Shown piece after piece: positions 12,920-21,138 of a DNA stretch of 35,372 nt. Source of the stretch: a virus; the IMG/VR virus record IMGVR_UViG_3300017781_000051, positions 1 through 35,372 of that record. One strand, written 5' to 3'. The notes beneath the pieces are model-generated. The model saw nothing but the letters and a program-made list of their open reading frames with translations, searched no databases and had not been told where the DNA came from. A program made the position numbers and the translations under genes. Numbering within the stretch: the first letter of the stretch is position 1; every line of letters begins with the position of its first letter.

Positions 12920-13267
12920 TTATATTAACATTTTTCCTAATATAAATTCTTTAATTTTTGATTTATTGTTTTTATCATCTTTTAAGAATTGTATATGTTT
13001 AAGTGAATCTTCAAATGATAAACTGCCTTTTTCGAATGATTTTAAAACAGGACACTTATATTGAGAACAAGTATTAGGACGATTTTTATAAATTTTACAA
13101 CCAACACAACTATCAAAATGTTCGCATGATTGGGGAACACGTCCAAAAGAATCTATGTTATTTTGGGAGAATAGATGTTGTTCTTCTTTTTCAATGTTAA
13201 AATTAGGAAATAAAGTTCCATCACAACACATGCCACAGTTTTGACATAAGTCATTTACCCCAGACAT
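12920..13267 (-). CDS. YkgJ-like cysteine-cluster protein, 115 aa
   Basis: The N-terminal CQNCGMCCDG is the CxxCxxCC signature of the YkgJ/UPF0153 group (putative Zn/Fe-S binding). A CEHFDSCVGC stretch and IYKNRPNTCSQYKCPV, the family's YxxRPxxC motif, follow. At least ten cysteines are present, so a metal cluster is likely. It is the last gene of the long sugar operon, and the promoter -33 element at 12916-12918 lies right after its stop. Molecular role of the family is poorly known. Confidence 0.75.
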   Translation of the reverse strand: MSGVNDLCQNCGMCCDGTLFPNFNIEKEEQHLFSQNNIDSFGRVPQSCEHFDSCVGCKIYKNRPNTCSQYKCPVLKSFEKGSLSFEDSLKHIQFLKDDKNNKSKIKEFILGKMLI

Positions 13268-13662
13268 TACAAAGGAGATCTATGTTTTATAAATTGATAT
13301 AAATCTTTTGCTGTAATTATTGAATATGTTTTATCATCTTCCCCTTCAAAAGGTACTATTTTACCATCAGGATTAAATCTATCAAGTAACCACCACATTA
13401 TTATATTAAATGAAGATTCTCCATACTGGAGTTTTAATAAAGTTTCTATAACTAGCCATAAATCTTTATTAGTTTGAGTTAAATCAATACCTGATAATTC
13501 AAATAGAGCTTCATCATCCTTGTGGGATTTATCTAATTTATTTACTAGTAAACAAAATACACTTTCATCCGTTATTACTAAATTATCTTTAATGTCAACA
13601 TCCGACCCTAATATTTCTTTAAATAGATTTTTTAAATCTTCAGTACCTTCGAATTCTTCCAT
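13267..13662 (-). CDS. Hypothetical protein, 131 aa
   Basis: Acidic, helical protein (MEEFEGTEDLKNLFKEILG...). The core is FNIIMWWLLDRFNPDGKIVPF and the C-terminus TAKDLYQFIKHRSPL. No membrane signal. It overlaps its neighbours by one base on both sides. Family not recognised. Confidence 0.65.
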   Translation of the reverse strand: MEEFEGTEDLKNLFKEILGSDVDIKDNLVITDESVFCLLVNKLDKSHKDDEALFELSGIDLTQTNKDLWLVIETLLKLQYGESSFNIIMWWLLDRFNPDGKIVPFEGEDDKTYSIITAKDLYQFIKHRSPL

Positions 13663-13832
13663 TATTCTATTTCTTTTACAACAAATATTTTTAAAAAATC
13701 TTTAATTTTCATTTTTTTGATTTGACTAGCAAAGTCTATTGCTCTTTCTAAACTATCAGCATTAAATGTCATTACAACATCTGCTTTTAAATTATCTATT
13801 TTATTACTCTTATTATAAACATTAAATTTCAT
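13662..13832 (-). CDS. Small protein, 56 aa
   Basis: Starts MKFNVYNKSNKIDNLKADVV and ends KDFLKIFVVKEIE, with a helix SLERAIDFASQIKKMK between. Starts inside the end of the upstream gene; its stop forms TAATG with the next start. A small alpha/beta protein, no family recognised. Confidence 0.6.
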   Translation of the reverse strand: MKFNVYNKSNKIDNLKADVVMTFNADSLERAIDFASQIKKMKIKDFLKIFVVKEIE

Positions 13833-14151
13833 CAATTAATTTTTTAATTTGGTTACATCTTTCATAATTTTCTTCTTCAATATAATACTTAATAATATTA
13901 TTTAGTACACTTTTATAATTAGATTTATCCAGTTCTACTACTAAAGATAGATTAAATATGTTAAATAGTTCTACTTTTTCTAAATTATTTTCAATAGCAC
14001 TTGCAATAGTTTGTAAACTATCTTTGATTATAAAAGTTCTAAAATCCTCTTTTGATGCTAATTTTTTTAAATCTTCAGAGTTATTATAAACAATTTCAAT
14101 AATAGTTAAATCTCTTACTTTCTCTGCTTCGCTGGTTATTTTATCTTCCAT
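13822..14151 (-). CDS. Hypothetical protein, 109 aa
   Basis: The start at 14151 (MEDKITSEAEKVRDLT) is preferred over 14175, because the eight residues between come from a leader-like sequence resembling the shared leader block. It is mainly helical and acidic (DLKKLASKEDFRTFIIK, IENNLEKVELFNIF, EENYERCNQIKKLIDEI). No membrane segment. Family not recognised. Confidence 0.6.
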   Translation of the reverse strand: MEDKITSEAEKVRDLTIIEIVYNNSEDLKKLASKEDFRTFIIKDSLQTIASAIENNLEKVELFNIFNLSLVVELDKSNYKSVLNNIIKYYIEEENYERCNQIKKLIDEI

Positions 14152-14178
14152 AATGTTGGGGTTTAAGAGGTTCATTTA

Positions 14179-14210
14179 TAAATATTAAATTACTTCTACT
14201 TCTATATCAA
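14179..14210 (-). promoter_or_regulatory. Possible weak promoter inside the end of the glycosyltransferase gene
   Basis: TTG at 14210-14208 and, 20 bases later, TAATATTTA at 14187-14179. This is a looser match than the other sites, and TTCG is lacking. It would give the 13822-14151 gene and its neighbours their own start. Confidence 0.35.
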
Positions 14211-15063
14211 TGTTTCCTAATCCCCAGTCTTTAGTGTTTTTAGTTTTATCAAACTTTTCTACCCATGTATATGGGTCATTATATGCTTTATTATCTCCCT
14301 TATAAGCACCTGTATTTTGTTCATCCTGAACTCGTGTTCCATCTTCTTTTGTAAAATAAGCTCCATGTTCCATATGATACACAGCAGGTTCATATTTAAC
14401 TTCTAAATTAAAACCATTTAATGTTGCTTTTTTCTGAATATTAGTATCAACAAAACAAGCATATATCATTTCCTCTTCAAATCCTTGAATAATTTCCCAA
14501 ACATTCCTATGTGCTATTTGAAAATCCCCACAACAATTAATTAAACTATAATTATCATTTGGTGTTACTTTTGCAGGAAAATGTCTTGCAGGAATGTTAA
14601 TTAATGATTCTCTTAGTTGTTTTATATTTTTAGAACTATTTTGAATGATTTCTTTAGGAGCTTCTCTTCTAGATACTGTATAAAAAGTATGTTTATTTAA
14701 ACCTTTTATTAGATTTTTTAATTCTCTTCTGGTTGGAGGAATAACATCTATATTAGTTGATACTATCCAATCAGCATCACTTCTTCTAATAGCAATATTT
14801 CTACTTATAGATTCATTACATTTTTGAGCATTTTTATCAAATATCAATCTATCAACTACTTCTGATGGTATACAATAGTGTTTTATTTTTCCCGTTTTTG
14901 GAAGTTTATCTTCAATTTCCCATATAAATGAGCTTTCAGGAGAATTCCAATCTACATAATTTACTTCGTCAAATGTTTCGGCCATAGATTTAAAATGGAG
15001 TATTCCTCTTTTAAAATCTTTATAACCATCATTTCTATTTACCGTTACTGATGCAATCTTCAT
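14185..15063 (-). CDS. Glycosyltransferase-like protein (GT-A fold), 292 aa
   Basis: The N-terminus MKIASVTVNRNDGYKDF fits a GT-A nucleotide-sugar fold. ADWIVSTNIDVIPPTRREL holds a possible DxD-like acidic site. GDFQIAHRNVWEII followed by GFEEEMIYACFVDTNIQ corresponds to the acceptor part seen in GT2/GT7-type enzymes (W..ik.FdE...g....D). It overlaps the SDR gene by 29 bases and is at the downstream end of the sugar block. The exact family and linkage are not known. Confidence 0.7.
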   Translation of the reverse strand: MKIASVTVNRNDGYKDFKRGILHFKSMAETFDEVNYVDWNSPESSFIWEIEDKLPKTGKIKHYCIPSEVVDRLIFDKNAQKCNESISRNIAIRRSDADWIVSTNIDVIPPTRRELKNLIKGLNKHTFYTVSRREAPKEIIQNSSKNIKQLRESLINIPARHFPAKVTPNDNYSLINCCGDFQIAHRNVWEIIQGFEEEMIYACFVDTNIQKKATLNGFNLEVKYEPAVYHMEHGAYFTKEDGTRVQDEQNTGAYKGDNKAYNDPYTWVEKFDKTKNTKDWGLGNIDIEVEVI

Positions 15064-15922
15064 AATATTTTATTGTTTTTTTAAGACCTTCATTTAAGGG
15101 TGTAAATGGAAATTCTTTTAAGTGGGTGTTAACTAATTTTTTACTAGGTGAACCTACAAATTGATCTTCATCCCAAATAATCTTAGAAGAATCATAACCA
15201 ACTATATCACAAATAGCTTGTGCGTATTCTTTTAATGTATGAGTCTTACCTGAAGATAAATTAAATATTCCTGGGGAGTCAGTATTGTTAATACAAGCCA
15301 TTATTAAATTAATAGCATCATCAATATAAATTAATTCTCTTTCTTGAGTACCATCTCCCCATAATGTAACAGTATATCCTAAATCTTTAGCTGTTACTAT
15401 TTTTCTAATCAAATCAAATATAAAATGCTTATCATTTAGATTATAGTTAGGTCCATAGAATACGGATGGAATTAAATAATTAAAAGACATAAAAAACTCT
15501 TTTGATAAAGCTTTTAACCCAACTAATAAATTGCGTTTAACCATACCATATACTTCATACCCAGTTTCAGGTTCTCCCTTTAAGTAATTATCTTCAGATT
15601 TAACTACATCATTATTATAACCACAAGATGAACCAAAGGTAATCATTTTAGCCCTTTGTTGATTATCAGCCCAATAAGCTAACATATCAGCATTAATACT
15701 ATTATTAATTATCCACTGTTCTCCTGGATGGTCTTGACAGTATCCACCTGCTTCTGTTTTAACAGCTAAATGAACAATAAAATCAATAGTATTTTTCTCT
15801 AAATTCCACATGCTAGTAAAATTAGTAGAGTTAATCTCTATAACCTCATGGTTTTTTGATTTTAATTCTTTTACTAAATGTTTTCCAACAAATCCTGTGG
15901 ATCCTGTTACTAGTATTTTCAT
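15035..15922 (-). CDS. SDR-type nucleotide-sugar reductase/epimerase, GDP-L-fucose-synthase-like, 295 aa
   Basis: NAD(P)-binding motif TGSTGFVGKHL at the N-terminus. The catalytic GSSCGY is close to the SSCIYP motif of GDP-fucose synthase, and GYEVYGMVKRNL provides YxxxK. It also has IPSVFYGPNYN, GDGTQERELIYIDD and IFNLSSGK, all usual in extended SDRs. The known reaction of this group is epimerisation and reduction of a GDP-4-keto-6-deoxy sugar. The partner dehydratase is not in the window. A GT10-type fucosyltransferase nearby supports fucose, but related sugars are possible. Confidence 0.75.
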   Translation of the reverse strand: MKILVTGSTGFVGKHLVKELKSKNHEVIEINSTNFTSMWNLEKNTIDFIVHLAVKTEAGGYCQDHPGEQWIINNSINADMLAYWADNQQRAKMITFGSSCGYNNDVVKSEDNYLKGEPETGYEVYGMVKRNLLVGLKALSKEFFMSFNYLIPSVFYGPNYNLNDKHFIFDLIRKIVTAKDLGYTVTLWGDGTQERELIYIDDAINLIMACINNTDSPGIFNLSSGKTHTLKEYAQAICDIVGYDSSKIIWDEDQFVGSPSKKLVNTHLKEFPFTPLNEGLKKTIKYYEDCISNGK

Positions 15923-15923
15923 A

Positions 15924-16865
15924 TTATAAATTTGTATATTTTTTATTATTATCTGTAATTATCATTTTATATGCTGATACTAATTCATTGATACCATCTT
16001 CAATTTTATATAAAGGTTTCCAACCTGTTGCTTCTAACTTATCATTTGATACTATATAATTTCTATTATCTTTATCTGTTGAAAATTCATTCTCTATAAT
16101 TACTAAATCTGGAAAGTATCTTTTTATAGTTTCAGCTAATTCTTTTTTATTTAAATTAGCATCAGATAATCCTACATTAAATACTTCCCCATTTAATTCA
16201 TCATAATTTTCAATACAATGGAGAAAAGTATAAGCTATATCTCTTACGTGTATATAATTTCTTTTAAAGTGGGATTGGAATAAAACTAATACACCTTCAG
16301 TCATTGTTTTATATACAAAATCATTTACTAACAAATCAGTACGCATTCTAGGGGATGACCCAAATACAGTAGCTAACCTTAAACAAATTCCATTACCCCA
16401 ATCCATTATATATTCTTCAGCATTACATTTAGTAATAGCATAATGAGATAAAGGATTAAATGGTGAATCTTCAGTAATTATGTTTTCTGAACTACCATAT
16501 TGGCTATTTGTATTAGGCATTAATAACTTTTGATTTTTTCTTAAGTTATCTACAATAAATTGTATTTGACCATAATTAATAGCTGTTGCTAGTTCTTTAT
16601 TTGCGTCACAAGCTGGTGCTCCTACTATAGCTGCTAAAGGGATAATTATATCGTGATTAACAATTTGTGGTAGGAATTTTTTATGATCTGTAACATCACC
16701 CTTAACAAAACTAAAGTTTTTATCGTCACATAAATGTAATAACGATGTTTGTTTGTACATTAAATTATCAAATACAGTTACATGATAACCATTATCTAAT
16801 AATACTTCAGCTAATACTGATCCTAAATAACCAGCTCCTCCTGTTATTAATACGTTTTTTTTCAT
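15924..16865 (-). CDS. NAD-dependent epimerase/dehydratase (extended SDR), 313 aa
   Basis: TGGAGYLGSVLAEVL is the nucleotide-binding motif. NTNSQYGSS gives the Ser/Thr site and HYAITKCNAE the YxxxK pair. RNYIHVRDIA and EVFNVGLSDANL are typical sugar-nucleotide epimerase strands. The substrate cannot be read from the sequence. It starts by overlapping the RmlC-type gene, and the order kinase, RmlC-type epimerase, SDR, SDR suggests a stepwise pathway. Confidence 0.78.
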   Translation of the reverse strand: MKKNVLITGGAGYLGSVLAEVLLDNGYHVTVFDNLMYKQTSLLHLCDDKNFSFVKGDVTDHKKFLPQIVNHDIIIPLAAIVGAPACDANKELATAINYGQIQFIVDNLRKNQKLLMPNTNSQYGSSENIITEDSPFNPLSHYAITKCNAEEYIMDWGNGICLRLATVFGSSPRMRTDLLVNDFVYKTMTEGVLVLFQSHFKRNYIHVRDIAYTFLHCIENYDELNGEVFNVGLSDANLNKKELAETIKRYFPDLVIIENEFSTDKDNRNYIVSNDKLEATGWKPLYKIEDGINELVSAYKMIITDNNKKYTNL

Positions 16866-17398
16866 AGTAGTTTTGCATTTTTATCACGTGAAGATAATAT
16901 AGGATTATCAATAGGCCACGGAATTTTTAATTTAGGATCATTCCATTTAACTGTAAATTGTTCTTTAGCTCCCCCATATAACGTTGATTGTTTATAACTA
17001 AATACCCCAAAATCACTCATTACTAAGTGACCATTAGCAAAACCTGGTGGTACTAATATTTGATTTCTATTTTTATCATTAATACTAAACATATCATACT
17101 CTAAGTAAGTGTCACTTGATTCTCTCATATCAACAACTACTTGTAATAATGAACCATAAACACATGAAACTAACTTCCATGTTTTATCATCACCATGTAA
17201 TCCTCTTAATGTATTTTTTACTGATGTACTAATGTCATCTTGTTTGAATATTATAGGTTTATTATTATTAACTAAATGGTCAAATATTTTATAATTTTCT
17301 ATATTCCAGTTTTCAATATACTCACCTCTATAATCATGGTGTATATCAGGTTGAATAATTGCTACGTCTTTTAATTTTTTACTAAACTTATACTTCAT
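16862..17398 (-). CDS. RmlC-like dTDP/NDP-sugar 3,5-epimerase, 178 aa
   Basis: A cupin of the RmlC family: HDYRGEYIE; KNTLRGLHGDDKTWKLVSC with the catalytic-base His in LRGLH; GSLLQVVVDMR; LVPPGFANGHLVMSD; YKQSTLYGG; and VKWNDPKLKIPWP. The usual FAHGF motif reads FANGHLV here, so the His is displaced by one or two positions. That may alter specificity (C3 only, or isomerase-type). The length is as in RmlC. It overlaps both neighbouring sugar genes. Confidence 0.8.
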   Translation of the reverse strand: MKYKFSKKLKDVAIIQPDIHHDYRGEYIENWNIENYKIFDHLVNNNKPIIFKQDDISTSVKNTLRGLHGDDKTWKLVSCVYGSLLQVVVDMRESSDTYLEYDMFSINDKNRNQILVPPGFANGHLVMSDFGVFSYKQSTLYGGAKEQFTVKWNDPKLKIPWPIDNPILSSRDKNAKLL

Positions 17399-18176
17399 AT
17401 CTTAATTGTTTTAAATTAACTTTTGCTGTTCCTTTCTTTTGTACCACTTGTGTAGAACATTTATTAGCAAATTTAATAGCTGTGTGTATTTGCTCATCAA
17501 AACTACCATATATGTGGGTTATATATGCGTATACTAAACCGGCCATAAATGTATCACCGGCTCCGCTAGTATCTCTAACATCTACTTTATCTACGGGGAA
17601 TAGTTCACCCTTATAACGTGCTCCTTTACTCCCTAATGTTGAAATTACTCTATCATAAAATGAATCATTATTTTCTAGAAATGTTTTATTTTGGTTTGAT
17701 TCAACTTCATTTATTTTAATAAAATTAATATTTGAAGCCCAATTACCAATAGATTTTTTTGTATCTAAAAAAGTAATTATGTGTTGGTTTGAAATATAAG
17801 CTATTTCATCTTCTGTTAAAAATCCTTTACAATAATCACTTATAACAACAGCATCATATTGGTTCCAATCTATACCATCTAATGTTTTTTTGGCTACAGG
17901 AAATATATCATCTTCTCCCTCATCAATTCTTATAAACATATGATTTGTTCTTTCATCAACATATCTTGTTTTTTTAATTTGATTAGCGTTTGAAATTAAA
18001 TCAACTTCAATTCCTAATGCTCTTAAATTATCAGCTACATTACCTGCCATACCTTCAGTTGAAACATATGATTCTGGTTTTAAGATAGGTACAGGTGCAT
18101 CTGGACAAAATCTATTTGTTGTGCAATAGATATATTCATCTAAACAACTATCTCCTATTACTAATACTTTACTCAT
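17388..18176 (-). CDS. PfkB-family sugar kinase, heptose-7-phosphate-kinase-like, 262 aa
   Basis: The N-terminal VIGDSCLDEYIYCTTNRF followed by CPDAPVPIL matches the HldE/RfaE kinase start (GDxxLDxYxxGxxxRxSPEAPVP). GMAGNVADNLRALG follows, and the PfkB C-terminal signature DTSGAGDTFMAGL with the catalytic Asp is intact. It is about 50 residues shorter than the HldE kinase domain. The loss appears right after VDLISN, and no nucleotidyltransferase domain is attached. It would phosphorylate a sugar phosphate, perhaps heptose-7-P. Substrate inferred. Confidence 0.78.
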   Translation of the reverse strand: MSKVLVIGDSCLDEYIYCTTNRFCPDAPVPILKPESYVSTEGMAGNVADNLRALGIEVDLISNANQIKKTRYVDERTNHMFIRIDEGEDDIFPVAKKTLDGIDWNQYDAVVISDYCKGFLTEDEIAYISNQHIITFLDTKKSIGNWASNINFIKINEVESNQNKTFLENNDSFYDRVISTLGSKGARYKGELFPVDKVDVRDTSGAGDTFMAGLVYAYITHIYGSFDEQIHTAIKFANKCSTQVVQKKGTAKVNLKQLRYEV

Positions 18177-19068
18177 TTATTATTTTATTTATATGTTTAT
18201 GACATGCTTCTGTTGCCTTTGATGCAAATTCTTTTTTAGATAGAATATTTTTATTTTTTATAATATAACCATCATATTGATTCAAACTATGTTTATAATT
18301 TTCAGTAACAACTAAGTTTTTAATAATATATTGATTAATATTTTTATTTTTATTAAATTTATAATAATCTAATACATTCATTATAAATGTATCATCAGGT
18401 CCATAATGACCCAAACTAGAATTAAAATCAATATAATCTTTAAATAAATCAGATGTTAATAAGTTACACCAGCCTGAAGCAAATTTAAATTTTTGTTCAT
18501 TTTTAATAACTGATAAATCTTTTCCATTATGTTTAAATAATTGGTAGCCATCAAATCCAAAATAATTATCATGGGATGCTGGTATATCTTTATAATCTTC
18601 ATTAACTAAAATATCCCAGGTTTCATCCCATAATCTGTGTATTTGGGGTGTTATAATACAATGTTTATCTTCAACTGATTTATGAGCTACAATTAAGGAA
18701 GCTATTGCATTATCTGGAAATACCATGTCACTATCAAACCATATAAAAGCATCTACTTTATCCTTATATTGTTCTAAAAACATTGTTTTATAACTAAAAG
18801 CACCTAATATTAACTCTTCAAAATTTACATGCTCTTCTAATTGACAGTATTCTTTTACAACATTATTTAATTCATTAAACCTATTAACAAAATAGGAGGC
18901 ATCAAATGTACTATCTTCCCAATTATAAAAATATTTAGATAAATTTAAAAATGGAGAAAATATAATTTCATCATCAATATAATTAAGATTTCTTCTTAAT
19001 TGATGAATAAATGTTTGATAATTATCTATTTCATAAGGTGATATATGAATACTTATATGATACTTCAT
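18169..19068 (-). CDS. Glycosyltransferase-like protein, 299 aa
   Basis: YHISIHISPYEIDNYQTF begins an alpha/beta domain. DAFIWFDSDMVFPDNAI holds a clear DxD motif for metal and nucleotide-sugar binding, and HYGPDDTFIMNVLDYY looks like the acceptor-site D/E region. The C-terminal 60 residues are Lys/Asn-rich. GT-A fold likely, family undefined. It overlaps the kinase and GT10-like genes by a few bases. Confidence 0.7.
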   Translation of the reverse strand: MKYHISIHISPYEIDNYQTFIHQLRRNLNYIDDEIIFSPFLNLSKYFYNWEDSTFDASYFVNRFNELNNVVKEYCQLEEHVNFEELILGAFSYKTMFLEQYKDKVDAFIWFDSDMVFPDNAIASLIVAHKSVEDKHCIITPQIHRLWDETWDILVNEDYKDIPASHDNYFGFDGYQLFKHNGKDLSVIKNEQKFKFASGWCNLLTSDLFKDYIDFNSSLGHYGPDDTFIMNVLDYYKFNKNKNINQYIIKNLVVTENYKHSLNQYDGYIIKNKNILSKKEFASKATEACHKHINKIINE

Positions 19069-19931
19069 AAATTATTAAGTTTAATTAATTCATCGATCCA
19101 GTCCTCTATTCGTTTAAAAAAATTACTATTTTCTAGTGCTCTTTTATAATTAACTTCAATATAAGGTTTCATATCATAATAATCTTGGGGTGTTAGTTTA
19201 TTTATAATATCTACTAACTCATTTTCATCTTCAAAATGTATAATACCTCTATCATCATAAAAATCACCTATATAAGGAGCACCCCAATAAAGAGGAACTG
19301 TTTTAGTACAGAAACAATCAATAATTTTATCTGTAAAATAATTATTATGTTTTGAATTTTCTACTGCTACATGAAACATAGCATTTCTATTCCACAATTC
19401 TTTTTTACCTTCACCTTCAATTGGGTTACCATTTGGTAAATCATTACCATCTGGTCTATTATTTTTTTCGTGGTTAAAGTCACTTAAATGAGGATACCAT
19501 TTATGTGGTATTTTTATTTCTGATTCTTTATCAAATATTCTATGTCTTAAATGATGGCCTTCAATTTTATTTAATGCACCTCTTAAAAAATTAACTTCAA
19601 ATACTCTTTTTTTATTATCAAATTCTTTACAGTATTCTAAATCAATATTTCTTTCACCATGAGGAAATATTTCTGAGTTAGGTAAATTAATATCTGAGTT
19701 CCAACTTAATACTGCTGAGTATAAATGTCCCCATTGTTTAGCATAATTATGTAAACCAAAAAATTCATTTGGTTCATTAATTAATAATATATTAATTGGG
19801 TTTATAGCTAATTCTTCAGGTGTACCAGGCCTGTCATTAAAAATTGTTATAGGTTTTTCTTTAAATCTTTCAATACTACCTAATCTTTTTTCATACCTTT
19901 CTTGAGGAATAAAATTACTAAATATTACCAT
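19065..19931 (-). CDS. GT10-type alpha-fucosyltransferase-like protein, 288 aa
   Basis: The C-terminal half has the GT10 donor-site pattern: FHVAVENSKHNNYFTDKIID, then TVPLYWGAPYIGDFYDDRGIIHF. The EN(S)..xxYxT(D/E)KI element followed by VPxYWG is typical of bacterial alpha-1,3/1,4-fucosyltransferases, which use GDP-fucose. The N-terminal half is shorter than in many family members. It lies within the same operon as a GDP-fucose-synthase-like gene, so the two may work together. Acceptor unknown. Confidence 0.78.
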   Translation of the reverse strand: MVIFSNFIPQERYEKRLGSIERFKEKPITIFNDRPGTPEELAINPINILLINEPNEFFGLHNYAKQWGHLYSAVLSWNSDINLPNSEIFPHGERNIDLEYCKEFDNKKRVFEVNFLRGALNKIEGHHLRHRIFDKESEIKIPHKWYPHLSDFNHEKNNRPDGNDLPNGNPIEGEGKKELWNRNAMFHVAVENSKHNNYFTDKIIDCFCTKTVPLYWGAPYIGDFYDDRGIIHFEDENELVDIINKLTPQDYYDMKPYIEVNYKRALENSNFFKRIEDWIDELIKLNNL

Positions 19932-20320
19932 GATATCTCCCAGTCTTTAAATTCAGCAGCTATACAATCAACTTTATAATCTTTCCTCCCACCTTCATTT
20001 TCTTGGATTTTATTTTTGGCAGTATTTCTTATACCATTTAACCCATGTGTCAATCCTAAATTACCATCTCCAGTTCCAGCTCTATATTTAGTTTCATTAT
20101 GCCAAATATGAAGATTCATCTGAGATAGAACTACAATTGCTCTAACATCTTCTCCAGTTAATTTAATATTATCATCTTTAAGTATTTCTCCAATATCATG
20201 AGTTATTTCTGCTATTTCTTTAGCATACTCTTCTTTATGGTCTATAATGAATACTTCTTTTAACTGAACAATAGATAATCTATCTACTAATTCAGACAAT
20301 GTTGGTAGGTATTTTCTCAT
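19925..20320 (-). CDS. Hypothetical protein in sugar operon, 131 aa
   Basis: Begins MRKYLPTLSELVDRLSIVQL. It is helical with EEYAKEIAEITHDIGEIL and VVLSQMNLHIWHNETKYR, and a C-terminal region with RNTAKNKIQENEGGRKDYK. Soluble. Proteins starting LPTLSELxDRLSI are found next to glycosyltransferases, as I recall, so an accessory role in glycan synthesis is possible. Overlaps the GT10-like gene by 7 bases. Confidence 0.65.
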   Translation of the reverse strand: MRKYLPTLSELVDRLSIVQLKEVFIIDHKEEYAKEIAEITHDIGEILKDDNIKLTGEDVRAIVVLSQMNLHIWHNETKYRAGTGDGNLGLTHGLNGIRNTAKNKIQENEGGRKDYKVDCIAAEFKDWEISW

Positions 20321-20321
20321 A

Positions 20322-20462
20322 TTATATATTTCTAAATCGTCTTTTATCAGACCATTGTACTTTTTTGCTATTACCTAGCATTTTATATTTACTAATTTTA
20401 TTATTTAAATCATTTCTGGTTTCATTGGTATGTGGGTTGCCATTTGTTTGTTGATCTTTCAT
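20322..20462 (-). CDS. Small ORF, 46 aa
   Basis: Starts MKDQQTNGNPHTNETRNDLN and ends WSDKRRFRNI. Asn/Lys-rich and hydrophilic. Its start is 1 base after the upstream GT2 stop, and it ends 1 base before the next gene's ATG, so it exactly fills the gap. Likely real; function unknown. Confidence 0.6.
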   Translation of the reverse strand: MKDQQTNGNPHTNETRNDLNNKISKYKMLGNSKKVQWSDKRRFRNI

Positions 20463-20463
20463 T

Positions 20464-21087
20464 TTAAAGGGTGCTATAATAATTGTTTTGTTTAACTTGT
20501 CTTTCTATATCTTTAGGATGATATAACGCAAAACATTCCTCTTCATGAAGATTAGAATATGTGCTATAACCTTCTAGTACTTCATGTACTCTATTTACCC
20601 ATTTAATTTTAGGATGATTTTTATAAATTCTCCATTGAAAATCAGGCCAATTAACCCAACCTTTATCATTTACTCTCCACCCCCACTTTTTTTCATATTC
20701 TTCAGTTAAACCATGTACTTTATTAACTCTAGGTACTCTGATTACTTCATTATCTGGGTTACTTATAATAATTTCTGGTAGATATTCAATCAAATCCATA
20801 TGTGGTATTTCATCTGCATCTATTTGGAAAATCCAATCTCCACTACACATTGAAGTTAGTTTATTTTTCCAATCAGCAAAATGTCCTTTAAATTCACCAG
20901 GTATCCAATTAAATTCACCATTAATGGATTTTGCTCTTAGAAATTGTTCTACACCTTCATGACCATTATTAATATCATAAAGTACCACAATTTCATCTTC
21001 ATACCTCTTATGTTTTAAAAGAAATGGTATGAGTTTTTGTATTTCTACAAACTCGTTGCATACTGTTATAGCGTAACTTATTTTCAT
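20464..21087 (-). CDS. GT2 glycosyltransferase (WaaE/KdtX-like), 207 aa
   Basis: The N-terminus ISYAITVCNEFVEIQKL is the standard GT2 start (TVCNE). GDWIFQIDADEIPHMDLIEY holds the DxD site. FQWRIYKNHPKIKWVNRVHE matches the WaaE-like subgroup, where a strand with RIYK and NRVHE follows the DxD. It is compact, about 50 residues shorter than typical WaaE proteins at the C-terminus. First gene of the long sugar operon under the promoter at 21108-21138. Donor and acceptor unknown. Confidence 0.82.
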   Translation of the reverse strand: MKISYAITVCNEFVEIQKLIPFLLKHKRYEDEIVVLYDINNGHEGVEQFLRAKSINGEFNWIPGEFKGHFADWKNKLTSMCSGDWIFQIDADEIPHMDLIEYLPEIIISNPDNEVIRVPRVNKVHGLTEEYEKKWGWRVNDKGWVNWPDFQWRIYKNHPKIKWVNRVHEVLEGYSTYSNLHEEECFALYHPKDIERQVKQNNYYSTL

Positions 21088-21107
21088 ATGTTTAATTTTG
21101 GTATGAT

Positions 21108-21138
21108 TAAATATACGAAAGAATATTGGTTAATCCAA
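21108..21138 (-). promoter_or_regulatory. Promoter: TTG-N20-TATATTTA, drives the sugar operon
   Basis: TTGG (TTG 21138-21136), 20 bases, TATATTTA at 21115-21108, with CTTTCG before it. The -33 element overlaps the last codons of the upstream epimerase gene. It probably feeds all genes from 21087 down to about 12920. Confidence 0.78.

Noticed and set aside
16305-16345. TTTTGTATATAAAAC inside the SDR gene as a promoter
   Set aside because: The nearest TTG is at the wrong distance, and the -10 element deviates after TATAT.
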